Source: Chryseobacterium sp. ISL-6 | GTDB lineage: Bacteria; Bacteroidota; Bacteroidia; Flavobacteriales; Weeksellaceae | Length of the DNA: 64,000 nt | Assembly: GCF_018613715.1 (NCBI RefSeq) | Contig: NZ_JAGGPT010000001.1 | Coordinates: forward strand, 919,919-983,918 | Direction of reading: 5' to 3' | Part shown: positions 53,782-62,912 of the stretch, in pieces | How the letters are laid out: each line of letters opens with the position of its first letter | Numbering within the stretch: position 1 is the first letter of the stretch | The notes under the pieces: generated by a model | Databases searched by the model: none | Told to the model about the DNA's origin: nothing | Seen by the model: only the letters and a program-made list of their open reading frames with translations | Position numbers and translations under genes: made by a program

Positions 53782-56157
53782 TTAGTTTTTATCTGGCATT
53801 TGATTAAGTACTCTTACTTCAATGATCTTCGGGGTAAGTGATTTTTCACCTGATTTAAATTTTATCGTAAGAACTTCCTTACGATTTTCAGATTCAGGAA
53901 TCGGAATTAATAATGATTGTGGAGAGCTGCCTAATGTTCCATCGAAATCTTTAGAAATCACTTTTACTCCATTAATTTCCACATTCAACATTCGGTTGTT
54001 ATTGACATCGAAATAAAGAACATAAACATATTTTGCATTTTTATTCTTATTTCTCATCTGGTAACTGAACCAACCTTTAGCCTCGCGGAAATGGCGGTCT
54101 TCGATATAACCGGTATTGGAGTCTTTGCTGTCGATGAAATGGTCTGATTCTGGCTGCTGTTCACCCAACTGGATTTTATCTGCTGTAATGCTGTTCAGTT
54201 TTTTGAGGTCCTCTTCTTCTTCGGCTTTCTGTTTCTGAATCATTACAATTTTATCCTGATCCGCCTGCGGAAAGTAAATGATGTAACGTTCTTCCTGAAT
54301 TTTATAAAACGGAACCAGTTCTAGTCCATTACCGAATTTATTCGGAGGATACAAACCTTTTAATCTGAAGGTGAGATCTTTTCCATTAACATTTTCCAAA
54401 TGACTTAAAACCGAGGCTGAGCTTCCCAAAATGGTAGGAATTTCATTTAAAGGAATCTGCGGACCGTGCGCGATGTGTCCGCCTCTGCTGTCATCGGCCA
54501 AGAGTCCATCCTGATTTTCTTTTCCATATTTGGCAGCTAAAACAATCGGGCCATATTTAAACGCAAAATAGTCCAAATTATCGGGAAGTTGTTCTGCAGA
54601 AAGATGCATCGGCATTTTCATTTCTATAACATCACTTTTCTTCCATTCTCTTTTGATATTAAAGTAACCTTCAGCATCAACAGCAACATTAATATTTTTA
54701 CCATTTACTGAAATGGTAATCTGAGAAGCATCCGACCATTGCGGTGCTCTTAATTTCAAATTTATATTTGATTTTGAAGCGACGTCAAAAATCAGTTTTG
54801 TAGATGCTGATTCCGGGAAGTTATTTTCCTGCCTAAGAACCACTTTCTTTTCAGACCATTTTAAAATGGAAGGGATAAAAAGGTTTACATACAGATCTTC
54901 ATCTGAATAAGCATAAATCATTTCTCCATACTTGGCCTGATTCTCCATTCCTGAGCCTACGCAACACCAAAAGCTGGTTTCAGGCTGAGAATAAACCCTG
55001 TAATGACCTGGACGCATTGGTGTGAAATAAACAAAACCACCTTTTTCAGGATTTTGAGTGGAAAGAATATGGTTGTATAAAGCTCTTTCGTAATAATCTA
55101 TATAAGATGATTTTGGATTCGTTGCATATAATTCTCTGGAGAGTTTCAGCATATTATAGGTATTACAGGTTTCGGGACCTTCGACACTTTTAATCATTCC
55201 ACCGAAATCATTAATTGGATTAAAATGCTCACTCACACTGTTTCCTCCGATAATTACCGAACGTTTTTGCGTAACGTTCGTCCAGAAAAAATCGGCAGCA
55301 TTGCTCCATTCTTTATTATTTTCTAAATCCGCAATACGTTTAAAACCAATCACTTTCGGAATCTGTGTATTAGCATGAATTCCAGTTAGTTTATCTTCAT
55401 CATTCAATAAGGGGTTTAAAATTGCAAGATGTGAAAAGCGATGGGCAAGTTTGAGATATTTCGGATTTTTTGTGATGTCGTAAACATCAGCAAATACTTC
55501 ATTCAAACCGCCATGTTCACTACGAAGCATCTCCTGAATCTGCGCATCGGAAAGTCCGGAAACTTCATCAACCATCCAATCTGTGAGTTTTATCAGTATC
55601 TTTTTTGCTTTCTCACTATCAGCATACCAATAAGCATCCCGCAAACCTGAATATGTTTTGTGGATATTATACAGTGGAACCCAACGGTCGTTCAGACCAA
55701 AAGTTGCAGCCCGGATGTTCCCCCCGGCAATCTCCTTCCAGATTTTTTTACCATTCGGAACTCCCGAAAGATAACCGTTTCCTGAAAAATCCTGACACCG
55801 TTCCAGTTCATCGATCATATAATCCAAACGCTGCTTGACTTCTCGATCATCTGTTGAAGCGTACATGAGAGCCAGAGCGGAAATGTAATGACCACCGATA
55901 TGACCATCCAGTCCTGTATTTTCCCAATTGGGATAATTTTCTTTTTTAAATTTCAATCCTGCTTCTTTTAGGTACGGTGCCAAAAGCCTGTCTGCATTCA
56001 TCGATAGGATATATTTTTTATCCGTTTGCATTGCTTTTCGAAAATCACTATCAGATAAATGAACTCTATTTAGCGGAAAATAATTGATTTTCTTCTCTGT
56101 CTGCCCAAAAGCAAATGAAGCAAATCCTAAAAAAAGTATCAAAACCCGTCTGTTCAT
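53782..56157 (-). CDS. GH127/GH146-type beta-L-arabinofuranosidase
   Basis: A 791-residue protein from the ATG at 56157 (MNRRVLILFLGFASFAFGQ, signal peptide); an upstream ATG at 56178 is less likely. The (alpha/alpha)6 barrel shows the family cysteines: PETCNTYNMLKLSRELY near 330 and FWCCVGSGMENQAKYGEMIY near 397, where the zinc-bound Cys serves as nucleophile. The first motif DGHIGGHYISALALMYAS is near 85. GH127/146 enzymes release L-arabinofuranose from beta-linked or, in some members, other arabino-oligosaccharides. It is the first gene of the minus-strand arabinoxylan operon. A C-terminal beta module (about 640-790) follows. Confidence 0.93.
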   Translation of the reverse strand: MNRRVLILFLGFASFAFGQTEKKINYFPLNRVHLSDSDFRKAMQTDKKYILSMNADRLLAPYLKEAGLKFKKENYPNWENTGLDGHIGGHYISALALMYASTDDREVKQRLDYMIDELERCQDFSGNGYLSGVPNGKKIWKEIAGGNIRAATFGLNDRWVPLYNIHKTYSGLRDAYWYADSEKAKKILIKLTDWMVDEVSGLSDAQIQEMLRSEHGGLNEVFADVYDITKNPKYLKLAHRFSHLAILNPLLNDEDKLTGIHANTQIPKVIGFKRIADLENNKEWSNAADFFWTNVTQKRSVIIGGNSVSEHFNPINDFGGMIKSVEGPETCNTYNMLKLSRELYATNPKSSYIDYYERALYNHILSTQNPEKGGFVYFTPMRPGHYRVYSQPETSFWCCVGSGMENQAKYGEMIYAYSDEDLYVNLFIPSILKWSEKKVVLRQENNFPESASTKLIFDVASKSNINLKLRAPQWSDASQITISVNGKNINVAVDAEGYFNIKREWKKSDVIEMKMPMHLSAEQLPDNLDYFAFKYGPIVLAAKYGKENQDGLLADDSRGGHIAHGPQIPLNEIPTILGSSASVLSHLENVNGKDLTFRLKGLYPPNKFGNGLELVPFYKIQEERYIIYFPQADQDKIVMIQKQKAEEEEDLKKLNSITADKIQLGEQQPESDHFIDSKDSNTGYIEDRHFREAKGWFSYQMRNKNKNAKYVYVLYFDVNNNRMLNVEINGVKVISKDFDGTLGSSPQSLLIPIPESENRKEVLTIKFKSGEKSLTPKIIEVRVLNQMPDKN

Positions 56158-56591
56158 TATTAAATGTAATTTCAACATTTATAAAAATAGCAGAAAGAAT
56201 CCAGATATAAAAGAATTTTGCAGAGAACAAAAAAACAGAGGTCTTATCAAAATTCAAAAAATGTAAAAAAAACAATAGCTTATCATAAAAAATAAGAATA
56301 CCCAACTAATCACCTACACAGACCGTATATTTAAAACACTGTTTCCAAAATAATTACAACAAGTTTATATTAAGGTTTTATTAACGATTTGAATACTTAT
56401 CGTAATTTTAGTAAATCAAAGAAAAACTAATTAATTAAGTTGTATTTTATATTTTAACATAATTTTAACTTTTATTTTATGAACCACGATATGAATTTTA
56501 GGGAAAAAAGTAATAAATCTTGAATATTAAATCCCCAAAATAAGTTATCCTATGCATTTTCTGTGTGATATTAGAAAAAACAAAAATAAAG

Positions 56592-56604
56592 TGTTAAAAT
56601 AACA
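56592..56604. promoter_or_regulatory. Perfect palindrome TGTTA-AAA-TAACA upstream of the AraR-type gene
   Basis: The arms TGTTA and TAACA flank AAA, within AAAGTGTTAAAATAACATTT. It lies 75 bases before the start and just upstream of the promoter, and resembles the repeat before the transaldolase operon. Candidate autoregulatory operator. Confidence 0.5.
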
Positions 56605-56643
56605 TTTAATCAACTTGATCGACAAAAAGCACGCTAAAAACAT

Positions 56644-56651
56644 TAACTTTG
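56644..56651 (+). promoter_or_regulatory. -7 promoter element of the AraR-type gene
   Basis: TAACTTTG fits TAnnTTTG exactly, 15 bases before the start codon. A TTG at 56615-56617 lies 26 bases upstream, slightly beyond the usual spacing. Confidence 0.5.
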
Positions 56652-56666
56652 TAGAAAATAATATTG

Positions 56667-57353
56667 ATGTTAAAAGATTACTTACATTATCCACAGCATT
56701 TTGTTGCAGTTGACTGTATCATCTTTGGTTTTGATGGAGAAAATCTAAAAATTCTTCTCGTTAAAAGAAATTTCAAACCAAAAAAAGGAGAATGGTCTCT
56801 GATGGGAGGTTTTATAGGTTCTGATGAAAGTTCTGATCAAGCAGCAAACCGGGTTCTACATACTTTGACAGGTCTGGAAAACATTTATTTAGAGCAGTTA
56901 AATGCTTATACAAAAATTGATCGTGAACCAAATGCTAGAATTATATCCATTTCATATTATGCACTTATTAACATTGACAATGACATTCATATCAATGAAA
57001 AGTATAGTTCCAAATGGTTTGACCTCAAAAACTGCCCAGAACTCATTTTTGATCATAACGAAATGGTAAAAGATGCGGTTTTAAGATTAAGAAGAAGAGC
57101 CACTACTAAACCGATCGGTTTTGAATTGCTGGCAAAAAAATTTACAATGAAAGATATCCAGAATCTTTATGAAGCTATTTTTGATGAAAAATACGACAAA
57201 AGGAATTTCACGAACAAGATAAATGCTATGGATATTCTGGTCAATACCAATGAAAAAGATATGAACTCTTCTAAAAAAGGATCTTTCCTTTATAGATTCG
57301 ATGAAGATAAATACAATAAAAAATTATCAGAAGGATTTATGTTTAAGATCTAA
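56667..57353 (+). CDS. araR: Nudix-family sugar-responsive transcriptional regulator (AraR type)
   Basis: A 228-residue protein from the ATG at 56667 (MLKDYLHYPQHFVAVDCIIF). The N-terminal 140 residues form a Nudix fold: ILLVKRNFKPKKGEWSLMGG, then FIGSDESSDQAANRVLHTLT. The Nudix box GX5EX7REUXEE is degenerate: the catalytic glutamates are missing, indicating loss of hydrolase activity. The C-terminal part (about 150-228) is a winged HTH (PIGFELLAKKFTMKDIQNLY, FTNKINAMDILVNT). Such NrtR/AraR-like regulators in Bacteroidota bind arabinose and control arabinose use. Its setting between the arabinoxylan operon and the araA operon supports the symbol, which remains an inference. Confidence 0.8.
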   Translation: MLKDYLHYPQHFVAVDCIIFGFDGENLKILLVKRNFKPKKGEWSLMGGFIGSDESSDQAANRVLHTLTGLENIYLEQLNAYTKIDREPNARIISISYYALINIDNDIHINEKYSSKWFDLKNCPELIFDHNEMVKDAVLRLRRRATTKPIGFELLAKKFTMKDIQNLYEAIFDEKYDKRNFTNKINAMDILVNTNEKDMNSSKKGSFLYRFDEDKYNKKLSEGFMFKI

Positions 57354-57355
57354 GT

Positions 57356-59266
57356 TTATAAACTTCCAATAAATTTCATCTTGATACCTGACTGAAAATT
57401 GCCAATAGTTTTGAAAATTTCAATCAATGTCACCCGTTCTATTCTGGTTAATTTACTAATATCCACATAATTGTCAGGGTGCCTCTTATCAATATTTATC
57501 TCATTAGCCTGATTTTTAAGTCGCAGAGCCATCAGATAATAGTAAGATTGATGAATTTCGTTATACTGCTGTTGTGTGAAAATTCCAATTTCAGTAAGTC
57601 TCTTCATTCTTTCGCCAGTATTTTCTAATTCCAGATGATTTTTCAATGCATATACACGAACCAGATCTACAATTGGAGACATTGCCGTTTTAATATCGAA
57701 AACTTCTGATTTACCAATCGTTTGAGTCTTTATTTTTTTGAAAAAAGTCAAAGGAGGCTCATATTGAAGCGCATTTTTTGCAATGTGTGCAAAAAACAGC
57801 TGGTTGGGTGAAACAAGTTTTTCCTTGATAAAAGTTTTAAGCTCCCATACAATATTTTCCTCACCATAAATAAAACGGAAATCAAAAAATGTAGAAAATT
57901 TCATTGCATTTTTTGGTATAGATTCATCTATCCATCTTGCATAATCTCTTTTCCAATGGGAAAGAGAATGGGTCCATTTTGGATTACTTGCCATAAAACC
58001 GCCTTTACAGTATACAAAACCAATGGTGTTAAGATCATCTGAAACACGTTTGGCAAATTCTAAAAAATATTCTCTTACAATTTCTCTCTGCTCATTCCCT
58101 TTGTCTTCATAGATGATTCCGTTATCCTGATCTGTGCTTAGGGTCTGCTCTTTTCGTCCTTCACTTCCCGTAACAATAAAAGCAAATTTCGCAGGTGGAT
58201 TTCCAATTTCTTTTATCACTTTCTCTATTACCTTTCCTGTTATCGTATCGGCAATCGTGGTAATGACCTGGCTGGCAATTTCGCCGTGTACTCCTCTTCC
58301 CAAAAGCTGATTGATCATATCCGGAACCTGTTTCCATTTTTTGAGGAGCTCTTCGATGTTTTCTGCCTGCTTTACTGACTGGATAAACACCAAAGGACTT
58401 TGTGCTTGCTCGCTCAGCAACCTGTTTCTGCTTAAAAAACCGACATATTCTTCTTTATCTTTCACTAAAAGATACCTTGATTTGGTTTGGAACATCATCA
58501 GAATCGCTTCATATAAATAGGCATCACTGGAAATACTTACAATCGGATTATCCATTACCTCTAAAGTAGCTGTTCTTGAATCCAGACAACGGGCGATGAC
58601 ACGATCCCTTAAGGTAATATCGGTAGCATAACCAATAATCTCTCTGTTTTCCGAATTTTTGATAAAGATACAGCTTACCTTATTGGCGGCCATCAGTCTG
58701 GCAGCTTCAAAAACAGGTGTATTTTCCTCACACGAAACAATACTTTTATAAGCAATGCCTTCAATTTTCCGGGAATACAGCTGATCGGCTGCAAAATAAC
58801 TTTCTTCGAAGGTTGCGGGTGTTTTTACAAAGTGTGAAAACTCCTCATCCAGCATTTTTATACCAAAATCTGAAGTAAAATAATGAAAAAAATCTTCGTA
58901 CGCATTACACAATTCATAAAATTCTTTTCTGGGTAAAGTATAAACCACAGTTCCTTTTTTGGCAATGGCAGATTTCAGCGCACGGACTCTGTTCAGAACC
59001 ACCGAAATTCCGCCGAAACAGTAAGGAGAATGGTGTTTAGTAACACATCTTTTATTTTCAGTAGCATCGAAAAAGAAAGTTTCGTATTCTCCTGATGAAA
59101 TAATATCTACACCCGCCATCTCGGTCACTTCCTGACGATAAGCCAGCGTGTCTTTAGAAAACTCGGTTTTAATAAGTGTTTCGGAGATTTCAGCAAGAAC
59201 CGTTTCGGGCAAAAGGAGAAAGGGCTCTGTTATTTTTAATAGTGAAATAATTTTTTCTTCTGTCAT
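57356..59266 (-). CDS. CNMP-binding/CBS/DUF294 nucleotidyltransferase-like protein
   Basis: A 636-residue cytoplasmic protein in three parts. There is a cyclic-nucleotide-binding-like N-terminus (about 10-130, including DIISSGEYETFFFDATENKR), a pair of CBS domains (about 170-300; VFEAARLMAANKVSCIFIKN, AYLYEAILMMFQTKSRYLLV), and a DUF294 nucleotidyltransferase-like domain. The last shows VTGSEGRKEQTLSTDQDNG near 365, which carries the GSxGR and DxD motifs, and a helical C-terminal part. These proteins often pair with a DnaQ-like exonuclease, as here (2 bases apart). Convergent with the AraR-type gene. Known partners elsewhere are acetyl-CoA synthetase and transporters; their exact role is unclear. 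Confidence 0.88.
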   Translation of the reverse strand: MTEEKIISLLKITEPFLLLPETVLAEISETLIKTEFSKDTLAYRQEVTEMAGVDIISSGEYETFFFDATENKRCVTKHHSPYCFGGISVVLNRVRALKSAIAKKGTVVYTLPRKEFYELCNAYEDFFHYFTSDFGIKMLDEEFSHFVKTPATFEESYFAADQLYSRKIEGIAYKSIVSCEENTPVFEAARLMAANKVSCIFIKNSENREIIGYATDITLRDRVIARCLDSRTATLEVMDNPIVSISSDAYLYEAILMMFQTKSRYLLVKDKEEYVGFLSRNRLLSEQAQSPLVFIQSVKQAENIEELLKKWKQVPDMINQLLGRGVHGEIASQVITTIADTITGKVIEKVIKEIGNPPAKFAFIVTGSEGRKEQTLSTDQDNGIIYEDKGNEQREIVREYFLEFAKRVSDDLNTIGFVYCKGGFMASNPKWTHSLSHWKRDYARWIDESIPKNAMKFSTFFDFRFIYGEENIVWELKTFIKEKLVSPNQLFFAHIAKNALQYEPPLTFFKKIKTQTIGKSEVFDIKTAMSPIVDLVRVYALKNHLELENTGERMKRLTEIGIFTQQQYNEIHQSYYYLMALRLKNQANEINIDKRHPDNYVDISKLTRIERVTLIEIFKTIGNFQSGIKMKFIGSL

Positions 59267-59268
59267 GA

Positions 59269-59910
59269 TTATTCCATTTTATCTGTTAAAAATTTTAATT
59301 TACATTCTATTTCGTGATGGATTTTCTGAAGTTCATTTTCAGAAATCTCTCCGCGAGAACGAATTTCAAAAAAACATTTTGCCGTCATTTCAGCATCAAT
59401 CACAGCATCATGAGAGTCTTCCATTTTTTCATTAAAAAGGAAATCGTAAAGCTGTGGCAAACGAAAATAATAAACTTGAGGATTTAAAATATAGTCTTTG
59501 CTTTTTAGCATCGTGCAGTAAAAATGACTTTGAGGAAAAGGATTTTCCAAACCCGCTCTGTAAAAATCACAGCTTAGCGTATGAATATCAAATTCTGTAA
59601 AATGTCCTGTAATTAACGGATGATATTGCTGAATATCTTTTAAAAGCTTCTGTAGAACAAACTTTCGTGCTTTTCCATTGTTGCTTAAAAATTCTCTGGA
59701 AATTTTGTGAACTTTGAATGACGGTAAACTGATTTCAAAATCTTCATTAATATAAAAATTCTCTCTTTTAATTTCTTTACTGTTTTCATCATACAAAATC
59801 CATGAAACCTGAACTGCTGAAGGCCAGTTGTCCGTTTCAGAATAAGGCAGATTCCAACGTTTCGGGATTCCTGTTGTTTCGGTATCGATAAAAAGGAGAT
59901 ATTTTTTCAA
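59269..59910 (-). CDS. DnaQ-like 3'-5' exonuclease
   Basis: A 213-residue protein of the DEDDh exonuclease family. Exo I is LFIDTETTGIP at residues 6-16, Exo II is in TGHFTEFDIHTLSCDFYRAG near 108, and Exo III is DSHDAVIDAEMTAKCFFEI near 175, with the catalytic His-x4-Asp. It lies 2 bases upstream of the DUF294 protein on the same strand, so the two are surely co-transcribed, as in many genomes. Its role in that partnership is not established. The hairpin at 59956-59981 separates it from the upstream symporter operon. Confidence 0.88.
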   Translation of the reverse strand: MKKYLLFIDTETTGIPKRWNLPYSETDNWPSAVQVSWILYDENSKEIKRENFYINEDFEISLPSFKVHKISREFLSNNGKARKFVLQKLLKDIQQYHPLITGHFTEFDIHTLSCDFYRAGLENPFPQSHFYCTMLKSKDYILNPQVYYFRLPQLYDFLFNEKMEDSHDAVIDAEMTAKCFFEIRSRGEISENELQKIHHEIECKLKFLTDKME

Positions 59911-59955
59911 AACTTTATTTAAAATTACAAAATCATTAGTATTTTTTTAACAAAG

Positions 59956-59981
59956 ATAGGATGCCAAGAATGGCATCCTAT
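59956..59981. terminator. Hairpin terminator after the arabinose symporter
   Basis: ATAGGATGCCA and TGGCATCCTAT are perfect complements around AGAA, with T-rich sequence on both sides. It lies 20 bases beyond the symporter stop and ends the minus-strand arabinose operon. Confidence 0.75.
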
Positions 59982-60000
59982 TTCCAAATATTTTTTAAAA

Positions 60001-61728
60001 TTACCAAAATCTCACATAAAGTGCGGTCAGTAAAAGAACTGTTACTACAATCATAACCAATGTTCTGGAATCTACTTTAAACATGGTTGCATCTATTGCG
60101 AAAGCTTTTGGATTTACTTTCGGACCAGCCAAACTTATTATCACCATAACAGCAACCGTGATAAAGAATGACCAGCCCATATTAATCAAAAACGGAATTT
60201 CTGTAATCGTATGAACTACGCCATTTTCTAATTTTTCATAGGTAAAAGCAGTGTATAGCCAAGTTTCTTTCCCGAAAATATCTACTGCAAAACTGTTGAA
60301 GAAAATAGCCAGTAAGAATCCCAGAATAACTCCGACTAAAGCTGCTATTCCTGTCGTTCTTTTCCAGAACATTCCCAAAAGGAACATTGCAAAAACTCCG
60401 GGACTGATAAATCCGGTATATTTCTGGATGAATGTAAAACCACCTTCTCCTCCGATTCCCAAAACATCAGTCCACGTAAAGGCTAAAGCAACAGCCATTG
60501 CAATAATTATTGCCCAACGCCCCGTTCTTACCATCTGGATTTCAGTAGCATCTGCTTTCAGGTATTTTTTATAAATATCTAAAGTGAAAATCGTCGAAAT
60601 ACTGTTTACTTTTCCTGCCAAAGATGCTACGATTGCTGCGGTAAGTGCTGCAACTGCAAGTCCTTTCAATCCCGAAGGTAAAAATCCTAAAATCGCCGAA
60701 TACGCTCCGTCTTTTACCCCGTTGAAACCAGGTAAATGTCCTTTTGTGTATAAAACATACGCTGCAATTCCTGGAAGCATTACGATAATCGGCATAAATA
60801 ACTTCAAGAATCCTGCGAACAGAATTCCGGTCCTTGCTGTTTTTAAATCAGCTCCCAAAGCGCGTTGTGTGATGTACTGGTTGCATCCCCAATAATTCAG
60901 GTTTACGATCCACTGCCCTGCAAAATACATTGCCAAGCCCGGTAGAACCACATATTTCTGCACATTCAGATTTTCCGGCATTGCCAAGGTGGTCGTTGTA
61001 GTCGTTGGTTTGTCAAGCATTAACTTAAAGTGTTGCGGTGCTTCATTCATCAAAGTTTGAAATCCTGCAAAAGCATTTCCTACATCAGCTCCGTTAATTC
61101 TCTGGTCAACAATCTGAAGAGCCATGTAAACCGTTGCAAAACCTCCGATGATAAGAACTGCCACCTGAATTACATCAGTATAACCTATTACCTTCATTCC
61201 ACCTAAACCGATAAGTAAGGCCATCAACAGCAACCCGATCATAATAATATGCAAATGCCCTCCTCCAAGTAAGGTATCTATAGCCAGGGCTCCTAAATAT
61301 AAAATCGAGGTAAGGTTTACAATTACATATAAAAACAGCCAGAATACAGCCATTATCAACGAAACCGACTTGTTATAACGGGTCTCCAGAAATTGAGGCA
61401 TTGTATAAATCTTATTTTTAAGATAAATAGGAATGAACCAGACGGCGATGATTATCAATGCAATTGCTGCAATCCATTCATAAGCTGCAACAGCAATCCC
61501 CACAAAAAAACCTTCACCACTCATCCCGATAAACTGTTCAGCCGAAATATTGGATGCAATCAAACTGGCACCAATGGCCCACCAGGTGAGTGAGCCTTCT
61601 GCCAAAAAATAATCCTTACTACCTGTGGCAGCGGACTTCTTCTTATTATAAATCCAAATTCCGTAACCGGCTACCACCACAAAATAAACAAGAAATATGA
61701 TGATATCAATCGTTGCTAAGTTTCCCAT
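60001..61728 (-). CDS. Sodium/sugar symporter (SSS family), probable arabinose transporter
   Basis: A 575-residue inner-membrane protein with about 14 helices. FLVYFVVVAGYGIWIYNKKK opens it, SNISAEQFIGMSGEGFFVGI near 58 is the sugar-SSS core, LGGMKVIGYTDVIQVAVLII lies near 175, and WIVNLNYWGCNQYITQRALG near 275 is the family-typical Gln-x-x-x-Arg region. This is like SglT and xylose/arabinose SSS importers. It lies 4 bases downstream of the mutarotase and in the operon with araA, so arabinose is its probable cargo. Long loops at 210-260 (PTTTTTTLAMPE) are typical of the branch. Confidence 0.92.
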   Translation of the reverse strand: MGNLATIDIIIFLVYFVVVAGYGIWIYNKKKSAATGSKDYFLAEGSLTWWAIGASLIASNISAEQFIGMSGEGFFVGIAVAAYEWIAAIALIIIAVWFIPIYLKNKIYTMPQFLETRYNKSVSLIMAVFWLFLYVIVNLTSILYLGALAIDTLLGGGHLHIIMIGLLLMALLIGLGGMKVIGYTDVIQVAVLIIGGFATVYMALQIVDQRINGADVGNAFAGFQTLMNEAPQHFKLMLDKPTTTTTTLAMPENLNVQKYVVLPGLAMYFAGQWIVNLNYWGCNQYITQRALGADLKTARTGILFAGFLKLFMPIIVMLPGIAAYVLYTKGHLPGFNGVKDGAYSAILGFLPSGLKGLAVAALTAAIVASLAGKVNSISTIFTLDIYKKYLKADATEIQMVRTGRWAIIIAMAVALAFTWTDVLGIGGEGGFTFIQKYTGFISPGVFAMFLLGMFWKRTTGIAALVGVILGFLLAIFFNSFAVDIFGKETWLYTAFTYEKLENGVVHTITEIPFLINMGWSFFITVAVMVIISLAGPKVNPKAFAIDATMFKVDSRTLVMIVVTVLLLTALYVRFW

Positions 61729-61731
61729 AAT

Positions 61732-62892
61732 CTATTTTTTAACTGAGAATTTATAAATCGTTTTAGTCTGATATTTTTGTCCCGGCTTAAGCTCTGTTGA
61801 AGGGAAAGAAGATTGATTTGGAGAATCCGGAAAATGTTGGGTTTCTAAACAAAAGCCTGTTCGGAATTCGTTTTTCCCTCCTGTTTTAGTATCAAACTTT
61901 CCATCAAGAAAATTTCCGGAATAAAACTGAACACCCGGTTCGTCTGTAAGAACTTCCATTATTCTTCCTGATCCAGGATGGTACACTTTGGCAATGCTTC
62001 TCATTCCGTTACCGTTCAAAATCCAGTTGTGGTCATAACCTTTTCCTTTTTTTAGCTGGTCATCATCTGAATTGATATCTTTTCCGATTGGTTTTGAAAC
62101 GGTGAAATCAAAAGGACTTCCTTTTACTTCTTTCTGTTCACCCGTTGGTATCAATGTTTCATTTACAGGTAAAAATTTATCCGCATTAATTTGTAGTTCG
62201 TGGTCGGTAACCGCTTTTGTGAAATTCCCTGAAAGATTGAAATATGAATGTTGTGTAAGATTAATAACTGTTGATTTATCTGTCGTTGCTTCATAGGAAA
62301 TTTCCAAAGAATTGTCATCTGTCAAAGTATATAAGACCGTTGTAAAAAGTTTTCCAGGGTAACCTTCTTCGCCATCTGCACTGGTGTAAGTTAACTTAAG
62401 AGTCGGAAAATTCGCATCTTTTACAGGTTCAATATTCCAGAATTTGGTATAGAAACCTTCTTTTCCACCGTGAAGACTGTTTGGTTTATCATTTTTATCA
62501 ATCTCGTAAGTTTTGCCTTCCAAAGTGAATTTTGCATTGGCTATTCTATTCCCATAACGACCAATTAAAGCTCCGAAATAATAAGGATTTCCATTGAAAT
62601 ACCCTTCAGGTTTTGTGAATCCTAAAACGACGTCTTCATATTTCCCGTTTCTGTCGGGGGCCGTGAGTGAAGTAATAATTCCTCCAAAATTGATGACTTC
62701 CACCTTCATCCCGTTTTTATTAGTTAGGGTATATTTTTTAATGGAATCGCCTTTTGCCGTCACTCCGTAGTTTGAAACCTTTATATTATCCATGTGTTGG
62801 GATTGTGTCTTTTGATCGTTTTCTTTTTTATTGCAGCCGAAAATACATAAAACTGCAATAATAATAATCAGATTGATAGTTGTTTTTCTCAT
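61732..62892 (-). CDS. Aldose 1-epimerase (mutarotase), lipoprotein
   Basis: A 386-residue lipoprotein from the ATG at 62892 (signal LIIIIAVLCIFGC, Cys at 20), placing it on the periplasmic side. It interconverts alpha and beta forms of free aldoses. The active-site His is in NLTQHSYFNLSG near 215, the catalytic Glu in RTGFCLETQHFPDSPNQS near 350, and the first signature is EVINFGGIITSL near 62, followed by GALIGRYGNRIANAKF. It lies 20 bases after araA and 4 bases before the symporter, an order that fits arabinose capture. Confidence 0.93.
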   Translation of the reverse strand: MRKTTINLIIIIAVLCIFGCNKKENDQKTQSQHMDNIKVSNYGVTAKGDSIKKYTLTNKNGMKVEVINFGGIITSLTAPDRNGKYEDVVLGFTKPEGYFNGNPYYFGALIGRYGNRIANAKFTLEGKTYEIDKNDKPNSLHGGKEGFYTKFWNIEPVKDANFPTLKLTYTSADGEEGYPGKLFTTVLYTLTDDNSLEISYEATTDKSTVINLTQHSYFNLSGNFTKAVTDHELQINADKFLPVNETLIPTGEQKEVKGSPFDFTVSKPIGKDINSDDDQLKKGKGYDHNWILNGNGMRSIAKVYHPGSGRIMEVLTDEPGVQFYSGNFLDGKFDTKTGGKNEFRTGFCLETQHFPDSPNQSSFPSTELKPGQKYQTKTIYKFSVKK

Positions 62893-62912
62893 TGTCTTAG
62901 GAATTTGCAATT

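Larger units (their letters stand above)
56158..56666. other. Regulatory gap between GH127 operon and AraR-type gene
   Basis: A 509-bp AT-rich divergent promoter region. It holds the AraR-type gene's own promoter and palindrome (56592-56651) and a minus-strand AGTGTTTTAAATATA (56326-56340) on the GH127 side. No coding sequence was found. Confidence 0.5.

Noticed and set aside
56667..57353. Assignment as an active Nudix hydrolase
   Set aside because: The Nudix box lacks its catalytic glutamates and the protein has a C-terminal HTH, so a regulator is the better call.
60251..60895. Plus-strand frames of 103-107 codons opposite the arabinose symporter
   Set aside because: These are antisense shadows of membrane-helix codons, lysine/proline-rich and without promoter or family match.
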